A stretch of 64,000 nucleotides of DNA from Semisulcospira habei (lineage: Eukaryota > Mollusca > Gastropoda > Semisulcospiridae), in assembly GCA_036245525.1 (NCBI GenBank), contig BTPG01000001.1, forward strand, positions 178,493,111-178,557,110, given 5' to 3'. The notes beneath the pieces were generated by a model. That model was given only the letters and a program-made list of their open reading frames with translations. It was not told where the DNA came from and did not search any database. The position numbers were made by a program, and so were the translations under genes. Each line of letters begins with the position of its first letter. Position 1 is the stretch's first letter. Shown in pieces: positions 9,717 to 19,430 of this stretch.

Positions 9717-11191
9717 AAAGGGTTTGTTACACTACAGTCTTGTTACATAACTATTCCTGGCATGACATGGGATGCATTTTTGAAATCTAGTAAGATATTT
9801 ATAGACCTGTTGTCTGATCGTACGATGGGTGAAATGGTGGAACGTGGATTGAGGGGTGGAATTAGTATTGCAGCAAATAATTATGCCAGAGCAAATAATA
9901 AATATCTGGACGGTCATGGTGACCTTGGCTATGACCCTCAAGGTCATCTAATTATATCCTGTACGTAGATTTGAACAATTTGTATGGGTTCTCAATGTGT
10001 GAATTATTACCCTTGAAAAACTTTTGTCTGCATGATTTGTCACAGTATGACATAACAGAGTCAAGGTTAACAAACTATACTATGACTCCTGACCAAAACG
10101 ACGCAAAGGGTTGGATCTTTGAAGTCGACCTAGAGTACCCACACCATCTGCATGATTACCATAATGATTATCCATTGGCTGTTGAGAAAATGAGTATGAC
10201 AGGGGAAAAAGAAGACACTAAACTTGTACCAAATCTAAATGACAAATTCAATTACGTTTGCCACTATCGTTTGTTGCAGTTTTACATCAGACACAGGTTA
10301 GTACTAAAGAAAGTTCACAGAGGTATTCAATTTGAACAGAGTGCTTTTATGAAAGATTACATAATGAAGAACACAACACTGCATTTGACAAAGACTTCTT
10401 TAAGCTTATGAACAATGCCTGTTTTGGCAAGACGATGGAAAATCCTCATCACCGCAAAGATGTGAGACTGGTCACAACTGAATTGGGTGCAATTAAACTT
10501 ACAGGTAAGCCTCAATACACAGGGTACAAAGAGCTTCATTCATCATTGTATGCAGTGTCACTCAAAAAGAAGATTGTGAAACTGGACAAGCCAGTATTCA
10601 TTGGTATGGCAATTCTTGAGTTGTCAAAACTTTGATGCTTGAATTTTATTATGATTACTTCAAACCAAAGTTTCCTGAGTGTCGTCTGCTATACATTGAC
10701 ACTGACTCTATGATCATTGACGTGCCTACTGAAGACTTTTATGAAGACATGAAAACAGAGTTGCATATGTATGACACATCTGATTACCCGAAGGATCACC
10801 CATTATATAGCACACAAAACAAAAAAGTGCCTGGAAAGTTTAAAGATGAACTGAATGGTGTGCCGATAGTTGAGTACGTTGGACTGAGATCAAAAATGTA
10901 TTCTATACTGCACCAAAAAGGTAGTCAGTCAAAAGCCAAAGGAATAAAAAAAATTTTAAAAAAGCAATAAAAAATAAAGACATTCGTCATGAACATTACA
11001 AGCAAGTATTAGATGGGGCATTAATGCCTGATTATCCAAACAAGTCACTGAGATCAAATAAACACAATCTTGAAATGATCCAAACACATAAGAAGTCACT
11101 GGCAGTTTGGGACACGAAACGTGTGTTTCACAGTAAAAAAAAAAAGCTTATGCGCCTGGACACTACAGGCTCAAGTTATCTGAAGAAATAG
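9717..11191 (+). pseudogene. polB: Polinton-type protein-primed DNA polymerase B, C-terminal half, many frameshifts
   Basis: Family-B polymerase fragments replicate Polinton-like DNA. In order: WDAFLKSSKIFIDLLSD and MVERGLRGGIS with ANNYARANNKY (9770-9905), VDLNNLYGFSM (about 9965-9995), the motif-B-like KLMNNACFGKTMEN (about 10402-10445) and the catalytic motif C, YIDTDSMIIDV (10692-10724). The C-terminus continues through KKSLAVWDTKRVF to TAG at 11189. Frame changes occur near 9755, 9960, 10395, 10635 and 10945. About 480 residues remain of a protein usually over 1000 aa; the exonuclease part is gone. The end faces the convergent integrase, 32 bp away. Confidence 0.88.
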
Positions 11192-11223
11192 CCGATGAAC
11201 TGGTCGAAGAATTAATCGACGAA

Positions 11224-12140
11224 TTAGTTCTTGAAATGAGTAACAGTGTTTGGAGGAATAATCTGTAATTCTTCTCTGACAAATGCCCTCTGAGGGGCAG
11301 GCTCATATAAATAATATATTGATGCGTCAGCGCCTGGAATTTTTTTTTTATATTACGTACAGACGTGGACCAAATGGGGTCGGTTGCTCTATGCTTTACA
11401 TCGTTCTCGGCCTCCCCTGGTTGATATAGATATCTCACCTGTTTAGTAAATAAACTTGTGTCGGGTGCTGGGGTTGGTCCTGTTTTTTTTGGCTCTGTAA
11501 TTGTTTTCAATTTATTAGCATCAACAGGCTTCATTATTCATTGCTTTTATCACAGCTGGTAATCTTTTTACCCACTCAGTGTTACGCGTGTCATGCATGA
11601 GTTCCTTAGAATACTGGTAGCTGAAAAGTCTTTCTGATAACTGTTTGTTGAAATTTTCTACAATTGCCTGTGATCTGTGTACGCCTGGAATGCCACGCCG
11701 CACTAGTACGCCATGCTTCGCAAATAACTGATTAACTGCACCCTTAAATTCAGATCCGTCATCAACTTGCACAAGTCTAGGGTATCTTAAAGGACCTCGA
11801 CTATATATTTTTGTTAATGCTGTAGCAACTGTGGTAGCAGTTTTGTCAGATATGGGTTCGGCGTCTTTGTACCTTGAAGCAATGTCTACGACAGTTAATG
11901 CGTACTTGTATCATTCTTTCTTATTGTATCATGGGGCAGAAACAATAGATCCATTTGATGTGTGTCATTTGGTGTTGTGTTTTCAAAATGAGGTCTTGTT
12001 ATTTTTCTTGGTGCAGGTAAATATATCTGCCAAATTGCCTGTCTCTGTAACCATTGTTTTATTTGATTGTTACATCACCGCCTACGACCACATGTAATTT
12101 CTGAATAGCAGTTTGTCCTTTCCAATATCCAATTGGGGAG
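11224..12140 (-). pseudogene. Polinton retroviral-type (rve, DDE) integrase, frameshifted
   Basis: This enzyme inserts the element DNA. Read on the minus strand from about 12140: a segment ending HQMDLLFLPHD (first catalytic Asp), then YKYALTVVDIASRYKDAEP, VDDGSEFKGAV (second Asp), RSQAIVENFNKQLSERLF (catalytic Glu) and WVKRLPAVIKAMNNE. The C-terminal SH3/chromo-like part carries VRYLYQPGEAEND and RATDPIWS. Frame changes occur near 12055, 11915, 11775, 11530 and at a T-run (11341-11350); the final frame ends at TAA (11226-11224). The N-terminal HHCC zinc domain is not seen. All three acidic catalytic residues are still encoded, but the gene is dead. Confidence 0.88.
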
Positions 12141-12158
12141 TAATATATTTTTGATAGT

Positions 12159-12593
12159 TTATTTTTGACGTTCATTTTTTCTAGCAATATAAAGTCCCGT
12201 AAAATATACAAATGTCATTCCCACTAGAACAAAGATTATCTCTCCGTTTCTTTGTTCTGTACTTGGTTTGTAATAGTCACTTAGTTTTGGTTTTGGGATA
12301 GACATGTCATTACCAGTGACGAGAAAATACTCACGGATTGCGTCGTCTGTATTTGAAAATGTATGTTGTGCGTGGCCTTCTAGACAAAGTTTTTCATTGA
12401 TGAAATCAAGTTTCTCAATTCTTTGCTTCTCATAATCCTGCTGGGCTTGTGCTAATTTTTCAGACGCTTCATTGTGTCGTTTCATTTTTTCTGCTGATTC
12501 TTCTCTACCCATTTTTGAAAAAAGATAATTTGAACCACTGAATGCCAATACATTGACCACCGCTCCCACAATCATGATAGCTATTGTAGCCAT
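12159..12593 (-). CDS. Polinton-like orphan: 144-aa protein with two membrane helices and a coiled coil
   Basis: The family name is not known to me. The ATG at 12593 is preceded by AAATAAAAAT, the element's start motif. The first 25 residues are hydrophobic (IAIMIVGAVVNVLAF), followed by GSNYLFSKM. A strongly charged helical region (about residues 30-75, RHNEASEKLAQAQQDYEKQR) should form a coiled coil. Next come PKPKLSDYYKPS and a C-terminal hydrophobic helix (IIFVLVGMTFVYFTGLYIA) with a basic tail. Both termini would then be membrane-embedded. The ORF is undamaged. A virion-membrane or assembly role is speculative. Confidence 0.6.
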   Translation of the reverse strand: MATIAIMIVGAVVNVLAFSGSNYLFSKMGREESAEKMKRHNEASEKLAQAQQDYEKQRIEKLDFINEKLCLEGHAQHTFSNTDDAIREYFLVTGNDMSIPKPKLSDYYKPSTEQRNGEIIFVLVGMTFVYFTGLYIARKNERQK

Positions 12594-12601
12594 ATTTTTA
12601 T

Positions 12602-12852
12602 TTACATGGAAACATTTTCGGGAATAATTCCTTGCTTGACAAAAAAGTCTTTTGTCGCAATTGACGCTGTGACAACTACAATTAGCTTAGCACTGTCTTC
12701 GAAGTCTAATCTACTCAAGTCTGCCGATTTCATTTTGAGGAGACTTTTTCCCAGCATAGAGTAAGCTACTGCTAGTCCTCTTATCACAGCAGAGTGATAC
12801 TTATCACAGCAGAGTGATAGACAAGGTTCATTAAGGTTTTTTTGTCGCTCAT
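12602..12852 (-). pseudogene. Polinton-like small orphan gene broken by a 20-bp tandem duplication
   Basis: The product is not recognised. The minus-strand ATG at 12852 opens MSDKKTLMNLVYHSAV, then meets a 20-bp direct duplication (12780-12819) that shifts the frame to a stop. The second part (12787-12602, VAYSMLGKSLLKMKSADLSR ... PENVSM) is open to TAA. The intact product would be about 75-80 aa, alanine/leucine-rich and possibly membrane-associated (AKLIVVVTASIATKDFF). It lies 8 bp upstream of the 144-aa orphan in the same direction. Confidence 0.5.
12780..12819 (-). repeat. 20-bp perfect tandem duplication
   Basis: CTTATCACAGCAGAGTGATA is repeated head to tail at 12780-12799 and 12800-12819, inside a minus-strand orphan gene. 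This is the second tandem duplication of about 20 bp in this element. Confidence 0.95.
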
Positions 12853-12887
12853 TTTCTAATACAAGAAAAATTAAAATAAAAAATTTA

Positions 12888-13332
12888 TTACTGCATTACA
12901 AATGGGTCGACAGGTTTGGGTATTACTGGTAATGTGGCGACTTCTGGTTTTGTTTTTGGAGTGTCTGATTTTTTGGACACTGTACGAGTCTGTGGTTTGT
13001 ATTTTTTATATAATTGGTAACCTACGTAACCAAATTCAACAACAAATCCAACAACTATATATTTTGTTGTTTCAGGTTCAGGGTTAGACTTAGTTGTTAG
13101 TCTTACACTTTGATGTGGGTGTGATTGTCCTGACGGTGTTGGCGGTCCTGACGGTGTTGGTTGTGATGGTCCTGACAGTCCTGTCGGTGTTGGTATTGAC
13201 ACTGGTCCTGACGGCGGGTCAGTTACATGAGCCTTTTCTGTTTGCGCTTGAAGCTGTAATTTTTTTTTGTCTGTTATATTCGGCTAATCTTTTTCCAGCC
13301 TCTACTCTTCCTGGACTTTTAGTCTTAGTCAC
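12888..13332 (-). pseudogene. Polinton-like orphan: basic N-terminus, Pro/Gly/Ser repeat, membrane helix
   Basis: The product is not recognised. Read on the minus strand, a GTG at 13332 overlaps the upstream gene's stop and opens TKTKSPGRVEAGKRLAEYN. The frame then changes at a T9/A9 run (13260-13268). The downstream frame has a low-complexity GPS-TPSGPP stretch (13206-13105) and a hydrophobic helix (KYIVVGFVVEFGYVGYQLYK) with a lysine-rich C-terminus ending at 12888. An ATG start is not obvious. A small structural membrane protein is possible. Confidence 0.5.
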
Positions 13333-13925
13333 CGTTTGAACCTGCGTCAAGACAGGGTTCGATGGTGGAGTCATCTGGGTTTCGTCCATTTTCTACTGCA
13401 GTAAAATTTAAGTTTGAAAAATCAATATGGCTCCCAGTGAGAAGTAAAGTTACCACAGGTGCAAGGTAATTTCCAAACTTGTAAAACATGACGCATGCTA
13501 ATTTACCAATTGAACTTGAAACAATGGGGTTGCTTTCAAGGTCGTGTGATAGACTGTCATTGTCTACAGGTAGAAAGTGACTCACTGCTTTTGTGTATAG
13601 ACATACAAGAGATAGACTTAAATCACGTGTCATTAGTGAAGCGATGTGATTTTCATATTTAGAATGTAGTTTAAATAGTTCATCAGCTGTGAGAGATTCT
13701 ATACCTTCTGTCATGTATTGTTTTCCGAGATATGCTTTTGATTTGCCTGAAACAACTACAGAGAGAAGACGCTGTTTTTTGGAGTCTAAGTCTTTGTTCT
13801 CTACAGCACTGATATCGTTTAGAAGAAGTAATTTGTCTTGGTTCTTTTTTATAATGTAATTTAAAAAAGAAAAACAAAAAACAAAATTGCAGGTAATTTT
13901 GAAATTTGTTATCAAGCAAAATCAT
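13325..13925 (-). pseudogene. Polinton-like orphan protein, about 190 aa, 5' end damaged
   Basis: The product is not recognised by name. The open minus-strand frame ends at TAA (13325-13327). Landmarks are VVVSGKSKAYLGKQYMTEGI, LTADELFKLHSKYENHIAS, SLVCLYTKAVSHFLP and HDLESNPIVSSSIG. It is predominantly helical with no membrane segment. No in-frame ATG is present upstream; an ATG at 13925 is in another frame, suggesting a frameshift in the A/T-rich stretch at 13855-13880. Its 3' end overlaps the next gene by 8 bases, as expected for a compact viral operon. This is the last coding sequence before the element's presumed right end. Confidence 0.5.
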
Positions 13926-14220
13926 GTTTTTCTAGAAAGTTACATAACAGTAACTTTATACGTTACTACCCCTCAACTATATAGTTAGTAACTTTTAAAG
14001 TTTAGCCAAGGTTGGTCTTGCTTTACAGATCAAGAGACTGCCACTCTAACTTGCTGAGAGGAGACTGACTTAAAACACAAGTAAATGCGTCATGTGCTGC
14101 TGTTTTAAACCTATTACCTTGGGGTCACCATTTTGAGTTTGCATACTAGAAGGGTTACCATTCTGAGTTGGTGCATATCGAAGACAGAGAAATTTTCTCA
14201 TTTCAAAAACTAAAATTTTT

Positions 14221-14330
14221 CGCATACGATAATTGTTGGCGCATTTCTGTAATTTTTGCATACGATAATTGTTGGCGCATTTCTTTAATTTTCGCATATG
14301 TTAGTTGTTGGCGCATAATTACAACTTTTT
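14221..14330 (+). repeat. Tandem repeat, about 36-bp unit x3
   Basis: The segment GCATACGATAATTGTTGGCG recurs at 14222 and 14258, and with substitutions at 14294, at a 36-bp spacing with intervening T-rich sequence. Confidence 0.8.
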
Positions 14331-14485
14331 CTAAAAATAATAAAAGTAAGACAAAAATAATAAAAATAAGAAGAAAATTTTTTTTTAAATTAATTTAAAA
14401 ATAAAAAATTTGATAAAAGGGCTGCTTGGTGGTCTACCACCTGCTTTCACAGGAATCGATGTAACCCAGGTTAACTCATGCGCTA

Positions 14486-14509
14486 TTAACCCCCTATGGA
14501 GGGGGTTAA
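14486..14509. repeat. Palindrome, 10-bp arms, 4-nt loop
   Basis: TTAACCCCCT / AGGGGGTTAA with loop ATGG is a perfect hairpin. No poly-T follows, so I do not call it a terminator. Confidence 0.8.
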
Positions 14510-15046
14510 CCCTGGCGGGTAGGGCATTCACCTTTCCTTGTGAAAGCCCTGTAGTTTAGAGTGTCAACTTGACGCCGCGATCGGGAAACAAACCCAGCAC
14601 AGTGAATTTAGCTTGATCAATACTAAACTTCACTAAACCAGAAGTACGCTCTCGACCACTTTGCAGTCCCAAAAAAGGTAGGAATGTTTTATGTATTTAA
14701 GGTTTGACTGTTAACTGAAATCCTGAAAAATCAGTGCTCTTGAGAATCCGACTAAGAAAAAATCTTAAGCCTACTAAGACATAGGCTCCTGAGAATCAAA
14801 GTCTCTTGCAAAAATAATCCCTGGTTTTTACCTATTCAGAGGAAGGAAGTCAGATGTATGGTCTTCCTATCTAAGCCTGTAACATGTTATTTTTAAGATA
14901 ACCTTGGCATTGGTGAGTGTGTTTGCACTGGGGCAAGTTCCTGAGAAAATATCATTGAGAAAATAGTTCCTGTGCGTGTGTAGCGTGGATAGTGATTATT
15001 CAGGTATGTACATTTGTACAGTACACTTGTTGGCTTCGCTGACATG

Positions 15047-15050
<4 letters not shown>

Positions 15051-15115
<65 letters not shown>
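15051..15115 (+). repeat. (GT)n microsatellite, about 65 bp
   Basis: Uninterrupted GT dinucleotides. The flanks carry a diverged direct repeat (CAGGTATGTACA near 15001 and 15141, then CATGCCT), so the tract sits in a duplicated segment. Confidence 0.97.
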
Positions 15116-15116
<1 letters not shown>

Positions 15117-15614
15117 CGCTTGGATAGTTTTTTTTTTATTCAGGTATGTACAGTATGATTTTAGGCTTCTCTGTCATGCCTGTGTTAACATTATCACAGT
15201 ATTCAGGTTAGCTGCTATGCGTAGATTCAGAAATCTTTACAGTTGACTAAAACCCTAAAAAAAAACAGTGGCTCTTGAGAATCTCATACTGCTTATGTGA
15301 CTCTGTGAGGCTGTGGGCTACTGAATATTTAAGCTTCTTGTAAAATAAAACATGTTTTTTTTTATGTTCTCATAGGAAGGAAGTCAGATTTAGTGGGGGT
15401 TCCTCTACTTAAAATCAGCAGAGCAAAACGTCTCATAGTTTCACAAAAAACACTGTGTCTACAGGTAGAAACGTCTCATAGTTTCACAAAAAAACACTGG
15501 CTGTAAACAGGATAAGCCCGTAACCCAAATAATTGAACTGTGTGTTGAGCTATTGTACACTGGCGTGTAGGTGTTTTTTTGTGTATACATGTTCTCTCTC
15601 TCTCTCTCTCTCCT

Positions 15615-15666
<52 letters not shown>

Positions 15667-16087
15667 ATGTTCTCTGTGTGTGTGTGAGAGAGTGTGTAAG
15701 TGGGTGTGTATGTGTGTAGAGAAACAAGCAGAGGAATGTAGGTGTCAAAATAAAATCTCCTGTCGTGTACTCAGGCAAAACGTAACCTTAAAATGTTAGC
15801 AGTAAAATAATATTAAACAAGTCCCGCCAGTCTAACTCAAAATGGGAGAGCTAACAAAAAAGTTGACCTGAGATAGAACAATAGAGATCCCAAATAATCA
15901 AATTTCAATAATGCCGCACTAATCATGGTCGCCGTTTTTTCAAATTAACAGGGTTGATTCGGCGATAGTAGAGAGGTCATGGCGGGTCAACGTGTTTATG
16001 ATCGATAATAGCGAGATTTATATAAGGGTGTGACATTACCAGAAGATTGTCAGGCAAGTATGGCCATACAGAAAGACCAGTAAAAGA
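15116..16087. other. Non-coding stretch with simple repeats
   Basis: No supported gene. It contains a 30-bp direct repeat (15426-15455 and 15469-15499, sharing AAACGTCTCATAGTTTCACA), a compound CT/GT microsatellite (15593-15719) and otherwise unremarkable sequence up to the RT fragment at 16088. Confidence 0.7.
15593..15719 (+). repeat. Compound (CT)n/(GT)n microsatellite
   Basis: About 20 bp of CT followed by about 45 bp of GT, then degenerate TG/AG sequence. The long ORFs across it on both strands are repeat artefacts. Confidence 0.95.
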
Positions 16088-16680
16088 CTCTGTGGAAACT
16101 CCTACGACACTACGGTGTACCCACAAAGCTCGTCCGCCTGATCAAGAGCAGCTACGATGGCATGACATGTCGCGTGATCCACGAATGGCAGTTCACCAGG
16201 GAGCTCCAGGTCAGAACTGGTGTCAGGCAGGGGTGTCTGCTGTCTCCGTTCCTCTTCCTACTGGCCATAGACTGGGTCATGAAGATGACCACAGAGCACA
16301 GACGAAGTGGAATACAGTGGACACTGTGGACACAGCTTGACGACCTCGATTTTGCAGACGACTTGGCATTACTGTCCCACACTCATCAACAAATGCAGGA
16401 CAAGACCACGAGGCTTGCTGACATCTCATCCCAAGTGGGCCTCACCATTCACAAACAAAAAACAAAGACAATGAGGCTGAACGCAACCAGGGAAGAACCA
16501 GTCTTGCTTGCTGGCACCCCGTTGGAGGAGGTGGAGTCCTTCACCTATCTCGGGAGCATCATAGACAAAAAAGGCGACACTGATGCAGATGTCAGAGCAT
16601 GAATCGGTAAAGCCAGAGCAGCCTTTCTCCAGTTGAAAAAAGTGTGGAGTTCCAGAGAGCTGTCACAACACACAAAAATA
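16088..16680 (+). pseudogene. Non-LTR reverse transcriptase fragment of a different LINE family
   Basis: The open frame carries RT motifs: LLRHYGVPTKLVRLIKSSY, RTGVRQGCLLSPFLFLLAID, the catalytic DLDFADDLALLSH, KTKTMRLNA and FTYLGSIID. A stop (TGA at 16600) replaces an expected arginine codon in VRARIGKARAAFLQL, and the RT-like sequence continues to 16680, where the DIRS terminal repeat begins. Endonuclease and 5' RT are absent. It is unlike the dominant LINE and looks RTE/CR1-like; the clade is not resolved. The rest of this LINE is not found beyond the far end of the DIRS element. Confidence 0.8.
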
Positions 16681-16870
16681 CTTACCGATGGCGTTACTAT
16701 ATGGAATACACTCTATATAGCCTACAGATTTCAGTCTAAGCCAAGTTGTGTCCCCTACACAACTGGGGAGGAGACACCGGGGATCCATGCATAGGAGCCC
16801 GGGTGGCCTCCCTTTACCACCCTATCCGGCCGCGTGCCATAGGGCGAAAGCCCGGCAGTTTCACTCTTAG
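16681..16870 (+). repeat. DIRS left inverted terminal repeat
   Basis: It begins CTTACCGATGGCGTTACTAT and is matched over about 190 bp, as the reverse complement with few differences, by 29711-29902. Shared landmarks include TATATAGCCTACAGATTTCA and GCCCTATGGC/GCCATAGGGC. Confidence 0.92.
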
Positions 16871-17625
16871 CTCGACCGTGGACGGTCGAACGTTTGGCGG
16901 TCCTCTGTTTGCGACCTGTTTCAGACTTGTACTATCGATTCTACTGTGAACTTTCTCCTTGGCTTTTGCCTCGTTTAGTCTTGAGACTTGCACCGAAATT
17001 TTTCGTGTTCAAGACTGTGAGTGATACGAATTCACTGGACTCTGACGTGTGATTTTTTCCGACTGGTCTCGGTCTGGGACTTGACTTTCCGTGACCTCTG
17101 TCTTTGGAGCTTCGTGCTCGACTGGTGACTTAGGGACACTTCTTCGTTCGCGTTCTGCCTCGGGGTGTGAGATCTAGGCTCTTCAGTGAGCTTTTCCCGG
17201 CGGACTGTGTGTGGCGGACTTTATGGTTTCTTCGCGGTTGAGAACCTGCCATCTTTGTGGGGAATTCCAGTGGCCCTCGGACGCGCTCGGCGCCTGCCGC
17301 CCGTGCTCCGGCTGCTCTTCGGACAGGACTGGTGTCGTGTGTGCCGATTGGAGAGAGGACCGGTGGTCTCACGTTTGGGACTTCTATCGCCGCAACTATC
17401 CGTCCCGGCCCCAGCAGGCTGCCCAGGCTTCCCCGTTGGAGGTCGTCACTCCGTCACCTCATAGCATACTCCTTCGTCCCGTCGTTCGGGCATTCCGGCC
17501 CGCAGGTAAGTCTTTTTCGTGTACAGTAACCACGCAGATGCTCCCTCCCCACTCTGAGACTTCCGAGCAGGGCAGGCGAGTCGCGCCCCCCACGCTCCGT
17601 CTCTTCCTAGCGTAGCCCGAGCGCC

Positions 17626-18180
17626 TTGGTATTACTCCCCTCCCCGCTCCGAATTGTCTGAGCGGGCCCGGCGAGTCGAGCCTATGTCCACGCCCCCCCA
17701 TTCCGAGTCTTCCAAGCGGGCCCAGCGATATGTGCTCAAGCAATAGTGCAAAGAGAAGTATAGAAAGAGAGTTAATAAGAAAAGATGCTCTCCCTTACGC
17801 TCCGATTCGTCTGAGCGAGACCCGAGAGCCATAGACGTGCCCCCCCTCCCCCCCCCCCGCTCCGAATTGTCTGAGCGGGCCCGGCGAATCGAACCTACGT
17901 CCACGCCCCACCCCCCACCCCCCACCCCGCTCTGAGTCTTCCGAGCGGGCCCAGCGAGATTTGCTCAAGCATAGTGCAAAGAGAAGAGTAAGAGAGAAAG
18001 AGATAATAAGAAAAGATGCTCTCCCTCACGCTCTGATTCGTCTGAGCGTGACCCGAGAGCCATAGATGTGCCCCCCCCCCCCTTCCCACCCCCCCCCCCC
18101 CCCCCGCTCCGAACTGTCTAAGCGGACCCGGCGAGCCACACTTATGTCCAGGCGGGCCCGTCGCGACACGTATACACTCC
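17626..18180 (+). repeat. Degenerate minisatellite inside DIRS ORF1
   Basis: The core CCGCTCCGAATTGTCTGAGC plus GGGCCCGGCGA recurs many times, here and again at 18608-18900. A larger unit of about 250 bp (17720-17900 and 17945-18120), containing AGCGATATTTGCTCAAG-like and AAGAAAAGATGCTCTCCCT sequence, is itself duplicated. Runs of 8-17 C separate the units. Confidence 0.8.
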
Positions 18181-18199
18181 CCCTCCTCCCCCCCCCCCC

Positions 18200-18590
18200 A
18201 ACCCCACCCGGGTCTGCCCTGGGGGACTTGGGTGGGGTTAGGTATTTTTTAGTTCCCAGGGTCACCCTGGTCAGCCCCACAGGGTGGGTTTTTCTCTCTA
18301 TTCTGGGGCATGTGTTTCTGTCTACCCTTTGTCCATTCACCTGTATTTGCCTTTTTAAAACTCTCCTTACTGTCTGCACTGCCTGTAGCTCTTGATATTG
18401 GATGTGTTTTGCTAAATGGTCTTAGCTTTATTTAGGCCCCATGTGTTAGGTTTATTTAACGTATTTGACCGGCTGGCGACATACATTCAATGTTCTGTTT
18501 ATTTATTTTTTTTTTTTTCACAAGCAGTACAGGCACGACCTGAGAAAGCCTTGTTGCTGTCGGGACGTAAAGCAATGTACAATCAATCAA
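18200..18590 (+). mobile_element. SINE-like element, copy 1 (in DIRS ORF1)
   Basis: About 390 bp, starting ACCCCACCCGGGTCTGCCCT and ending TGTACAATCAATCAA. It shares both ends with the copies at 54897, 58839 (-) and 60268 (-). The insertion point lies in a C-run, so any target-site duplication is hidden. No internal ORF. Confidence 0.88.
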
Positions 18591-19430
18591 CCCCCCCCCC
18601 CCCCCCCTTCCCCCGCTCCGATGTTTCCGAACGGGCCCGGCGAATCTCTCTTTCGTCCCCGCCCCGTTCCAATCCTTCTGGACGGTCCCGGCCAGATTTG
18701 GACACGCTCCCCCCACGCACCGTTTCGGCTGAGCATGGCCCGCGAGCGCCTTTGATGCTCCCTCCCCGCTCCGATTCTTCTGAGCGGGCCTGGCGGGGCT
18801 CGGAGTCCTTTGCGCAAGATCGGATTTGCCGGGTTGCTGACAAGCTCACCCCCCGCTCGCTTTCTCCCGAGCGGGCTAGGCGAGCCAGGGATCCCCTACC
18901 GCCTCCCTTCGTTAGCTCGGAGCGCGGTCCCCGGCACCCGCGATCCCATCACCGACGCGTCGTTGACGACTCTCGCAGCCCCCCCCCCCCCCCCCCCAAC
19001 CCCTCTACCTGCCCTTCAGGCAGGTAGGGGGCTTCCAGAGCACTCCTTTGCCTCTGGACGTCGTTCGGCCGCAGTTTCTGCTTCTCCGCGTCGTCCTTCC
19101 TTACAGGCTTCGCGTGCGGCTCCGCCTGTCCCTCGCTTGCGCTGCAGCCCACCGCTGGCGGCTGGCACTCCTCTCGTAGCCGGTCGCCCCTCCATTTGGC
19201 TCAGCGTGACAGGCGGCGTTTGGATCTCGACCCTGACATCATCAGCCTTCATCCAGGGGACTCAGCTAAAGAGATTTTCCTTCGGGACTCTCCAGCCGGC
19301 TCCCCCGCCCACCACTCAGCGGTGTCTTCGGTTCCTCCGCTTCCCCAGACCGCGGTTCTACACTGAGTTCCCAGACTTTTTGTTCCTTAGACGAGGCTTC
19401 CCGGCTTATTTCGACACTCCTCCCGCCTGA

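Larger units (their letters stand above)
5134..13925. mobile_element. Polinton/Maverick-like (adintovirus-like) endogenous element, decayed
   Basis: The defining set is a family-B DNA polymerase with the Polinton-type YIDTDS motif, a retroviral-type DDE integrase, an FtsK/A32-type ATPase and a 427-aa capsid-like ORF. Four or five small orphan ORFs with membrane or proline-rich segments accompany them. Gene order: orphan (+), orphan (-), capsid-like (+), ATPase (+), orphan (+), PolB (+), integrase (-), then four orphans (-). Most genes carry frameshifts, so this copy is dead. No terminal inverted repeat was found: the left end is beyond LINE A and the right end is only estimated, from the last recognisable coding sequence. 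Confidence 0.85.
13926..14970. other. A/T-rich non-coding stretch, possible right flank or terminal region of the Polinton-like element
   Basis: No ORF of note. Landmarks are a 36-bp tandem repeat (14221-14330), a palindrome at 14486-14509 and poly-A/T sequence around 14330-14410. No long terminal inverted repeat matching the left side could be found, because that side is interrupted by LINE A. Confidence 0.4.
17211..19430 (+). pseudogene. DIRS ORF1 (gag-like) with Cys-rich head and Ser/Arg/Pro repeat region
   Basis: The gag-like protein packages the DIRS RNA. The N-terminus (17211-17345) has a cysteine-rich motif, CHLCGEF... CRPCSGCSSD... VCADW, followed by RWSHVWDFYRRNY, as in DIRS ORF1 proteins. 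Most of the middle is a tandem array encoding variants of RSDSSERARR (17626-18180 and 18605-18900). C-homopolymers and a SINE insertion (18200-18590) have wrecked the frame. The last open segment (18810-19430) is Pro/Arg-rich and ends in TGA. No single intact frame remains. Confidence 0.7.

Noticed and set aside
11831..12097. Plus-strand 88-aa ORF opposite the integrase
   Set aside because: The minus strand encodes recognisable integrase motifs across the same stretch.
12902..13339. Plus-strand ORFs of 61-81 aa opposite the Pro-rich orphan
   Set aside because: They mirror the low-complexity Pro/Gly/Ser codons of the minus-strand gene and are Val/Leu-rich artefacts.
14486..14509. Hairpin as a transcription terminator
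   Set aside because: No bacterial context and no following T-run; simply a palindrome.
15055..15799. CV-repeat and TH-repeat ORFs
   Set aside because: Translations of GT/CA microsatellites on both strands.
18065..18400. ORFs of 109-117 aa within the SINE (also at 58644 and 60091)
   Set aside because: Present on both strands in all SINE copies, with no domain. SINEs are not coding.
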